Shown here one piece after another: positions 30,318-30,663 of a stretch of DNA of 30,663 nt (positions are counted from its first letter, which is position 1; every line of letters starts with the position of its first letter). The notes under the pieces were generated by a model. That model saw only the letters and a list, made by a program, of their open reading frames with translations, made no database searches and was not told where the DNA came from. The DNA lies in NCBI GenBank assembly GCA_023415335.1, contig JAEZLD010000183.1:1-30663 (forward strand), written 5' to 3'. The translations under genes and the position numbers were made by a program. The DNA is from Bacillota bacterium. Lineage in GTDB: Bacteria > Bacillota > Clostridia > Clostridiales > Caloramatoraceae.

Positions 30318-30584
30318 ATGATAAGGCTTTGGGGTAAAATAATTAAAGACCATCATATTGTAAAGCATATGGAGGTTGCTTGCAGCGAGGATATTGAATA
30401 CCAGCAGCAGCTGAAAAAATGCATGACCGAGCTATGCTATAGCTTTGATATACAGCGGCCCTACTGGCTGCCCAAAAATCTCAAGGATTATAATGCCCGA
30501 AAAAAAACCTCGTTTAAACAGGACAACTTCATAGAGAAGATTGATTTCGATTATCTTGAAATAGAGGTTATGGAAGAGGAATAA
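30318..30584 (+). CDS. Small unknown protein, 88 residues
   Basis: This soluble, charged protein of 88 residues has no membrane segment: MIRLWGKIIKDHHIVKH, a central region with two Cys (CSEDIEYQQQLKKC), an aromatic WLPKNL motif and an acidic C-terminal strand (IDFDYLEIEVMEEE). I do not recognise a family. The ATG at 30318 has AAGGA nine bases upstream; an ATG three codons earlier (30309) directly abuts that site. It has its own promoter and terminator, which supports a real gene. Confidence 0.75.
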   Translation: MIRLWGKIIKDHHIVKHMEVACSEDIEYQQQLKKCMTELCYSFDIQRPYWLPKNLKDYNARKKTSFKQDNFIEKIDFDYLEIEVMEEE

Positions 30585-30588
30585 AATT

Positions 30589-30625
30589 AAGGTGGCTAGT
30601 AAGTTTTACCAGTCACCTTCTTTTA
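30589..30625. terminator. Terminator after the small plus-strand gene, probably bidirectional
   Basis: Fourteen-base arms (30589-30602 and 30606-30619, AAGGTG with CACCTT outermost) form a stem with one mismatch and one wobble, then CTTTT on plus and AATTTTATT on minus. Confidence 0.7.
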
Positions 30626-30629
30626 TAAA

Positions 30630-30663
30630 CTATTCCTGCTGTATTGCAAACCTTTCCAATGTG
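30630..30663 (-). CDS. Possible last codons of a minus-strand gene cut by the window edge
   Basis: Reading left from the edge on the minus strand, one frame gives TLERFAIQQE then TAG (30630-30632), placed just before a hairpin that could terminate it. Too short to identify; it is a guess based on position. Confidence 0.35.
   Translation of the reverse strand, partial: TLERFAIQQE

Overview
The window looks like chromosomal DNA from an anaerobic, low-GC Gram-positive bacterium of the Clostridia. This rests on strong GGAGG-type ribosome sites, frequent TTG starts, two T-box leaders, an archaeal/eukaryote-type glycyl-tRNA synthetase, a two-subunit iron-sulfur L-serine dehydratase, a TM1266-type iron-only-hydrogenase regulator and several Clostridia-typical unknown families (DUF5685, DUF4363, UPF0180). 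I see no transposase, integrase, phage gene, CRISPR array, tRNA or rRNA. Most genes lie on the minus strand.

Layout, left to right. A strong leftward promoter at the left edge reads out of the window. Next is a minus-strand operon moxR - DUF58 - transglutaminase - uvdE (5400 to 103), the usual MoxR/DUF58/transglutaminase envelope module followed by a UV endonuclease. Then come vanW-like (VanW+G5), nth and queG on the minus strand, and a small UPF0180 gene on plus. cysE has its own promoter and a T-box leader whose specifier reads as cysteine. Upstream of it lie sdaAA, sdaAB and a YitT-type membrane protein that seems to start at a rare ATT codon. A TGS/kinase fusion protein and a SUKH (SMI1/KNR4) protein follow. 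The plus-strand pair DUF421-DUF4363 faces a LytR-CpsA-Psr protein with a long Thr/Pro tail.

From 20502 down to 18267 is a tightly overlapping four-gene minus-strand cassette: DUF5685, a J-domain protein with an eight-cysteine tail, a small membrane protein, and the TM1266-type regulator. This is the least explained functional unit here. Beyond it are a CYTH protein (plus), an AEC transporter and a metallophosphoesterase (minus), and a four-domain CoA-disulfide-reductase/rhodanese/TusA/DsrE-like protein (minus). The latter diverges from a HAD hydrolase across an intergenic region with three inverted repeats, one of them a perfect 12-bp-arm palindrome covering the HAD promoter.

The right end has a small P-loop protein, a UspA-like protein, a T-box-controlled glyS with a small unknown gene behind it, a HesB-like protein with a cysteine-rich tail, a small plus-strand unknown gene, and probably the last codons of another minus-strand gene.

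How the genes may work together: serine metabolism is split between cysE (to cysteine, T-box controlled) and sdaAA/AB (to pyruvate). Envelope functions recur (transglutaminase, VanW, LCP, YitT, DUF421). Cysteine- or sulfur-centred proteins recur too (CoADR fusion, HesB-like, J-protein tail, CysE). All functions are inferred from reading the sequence; no database search was run.
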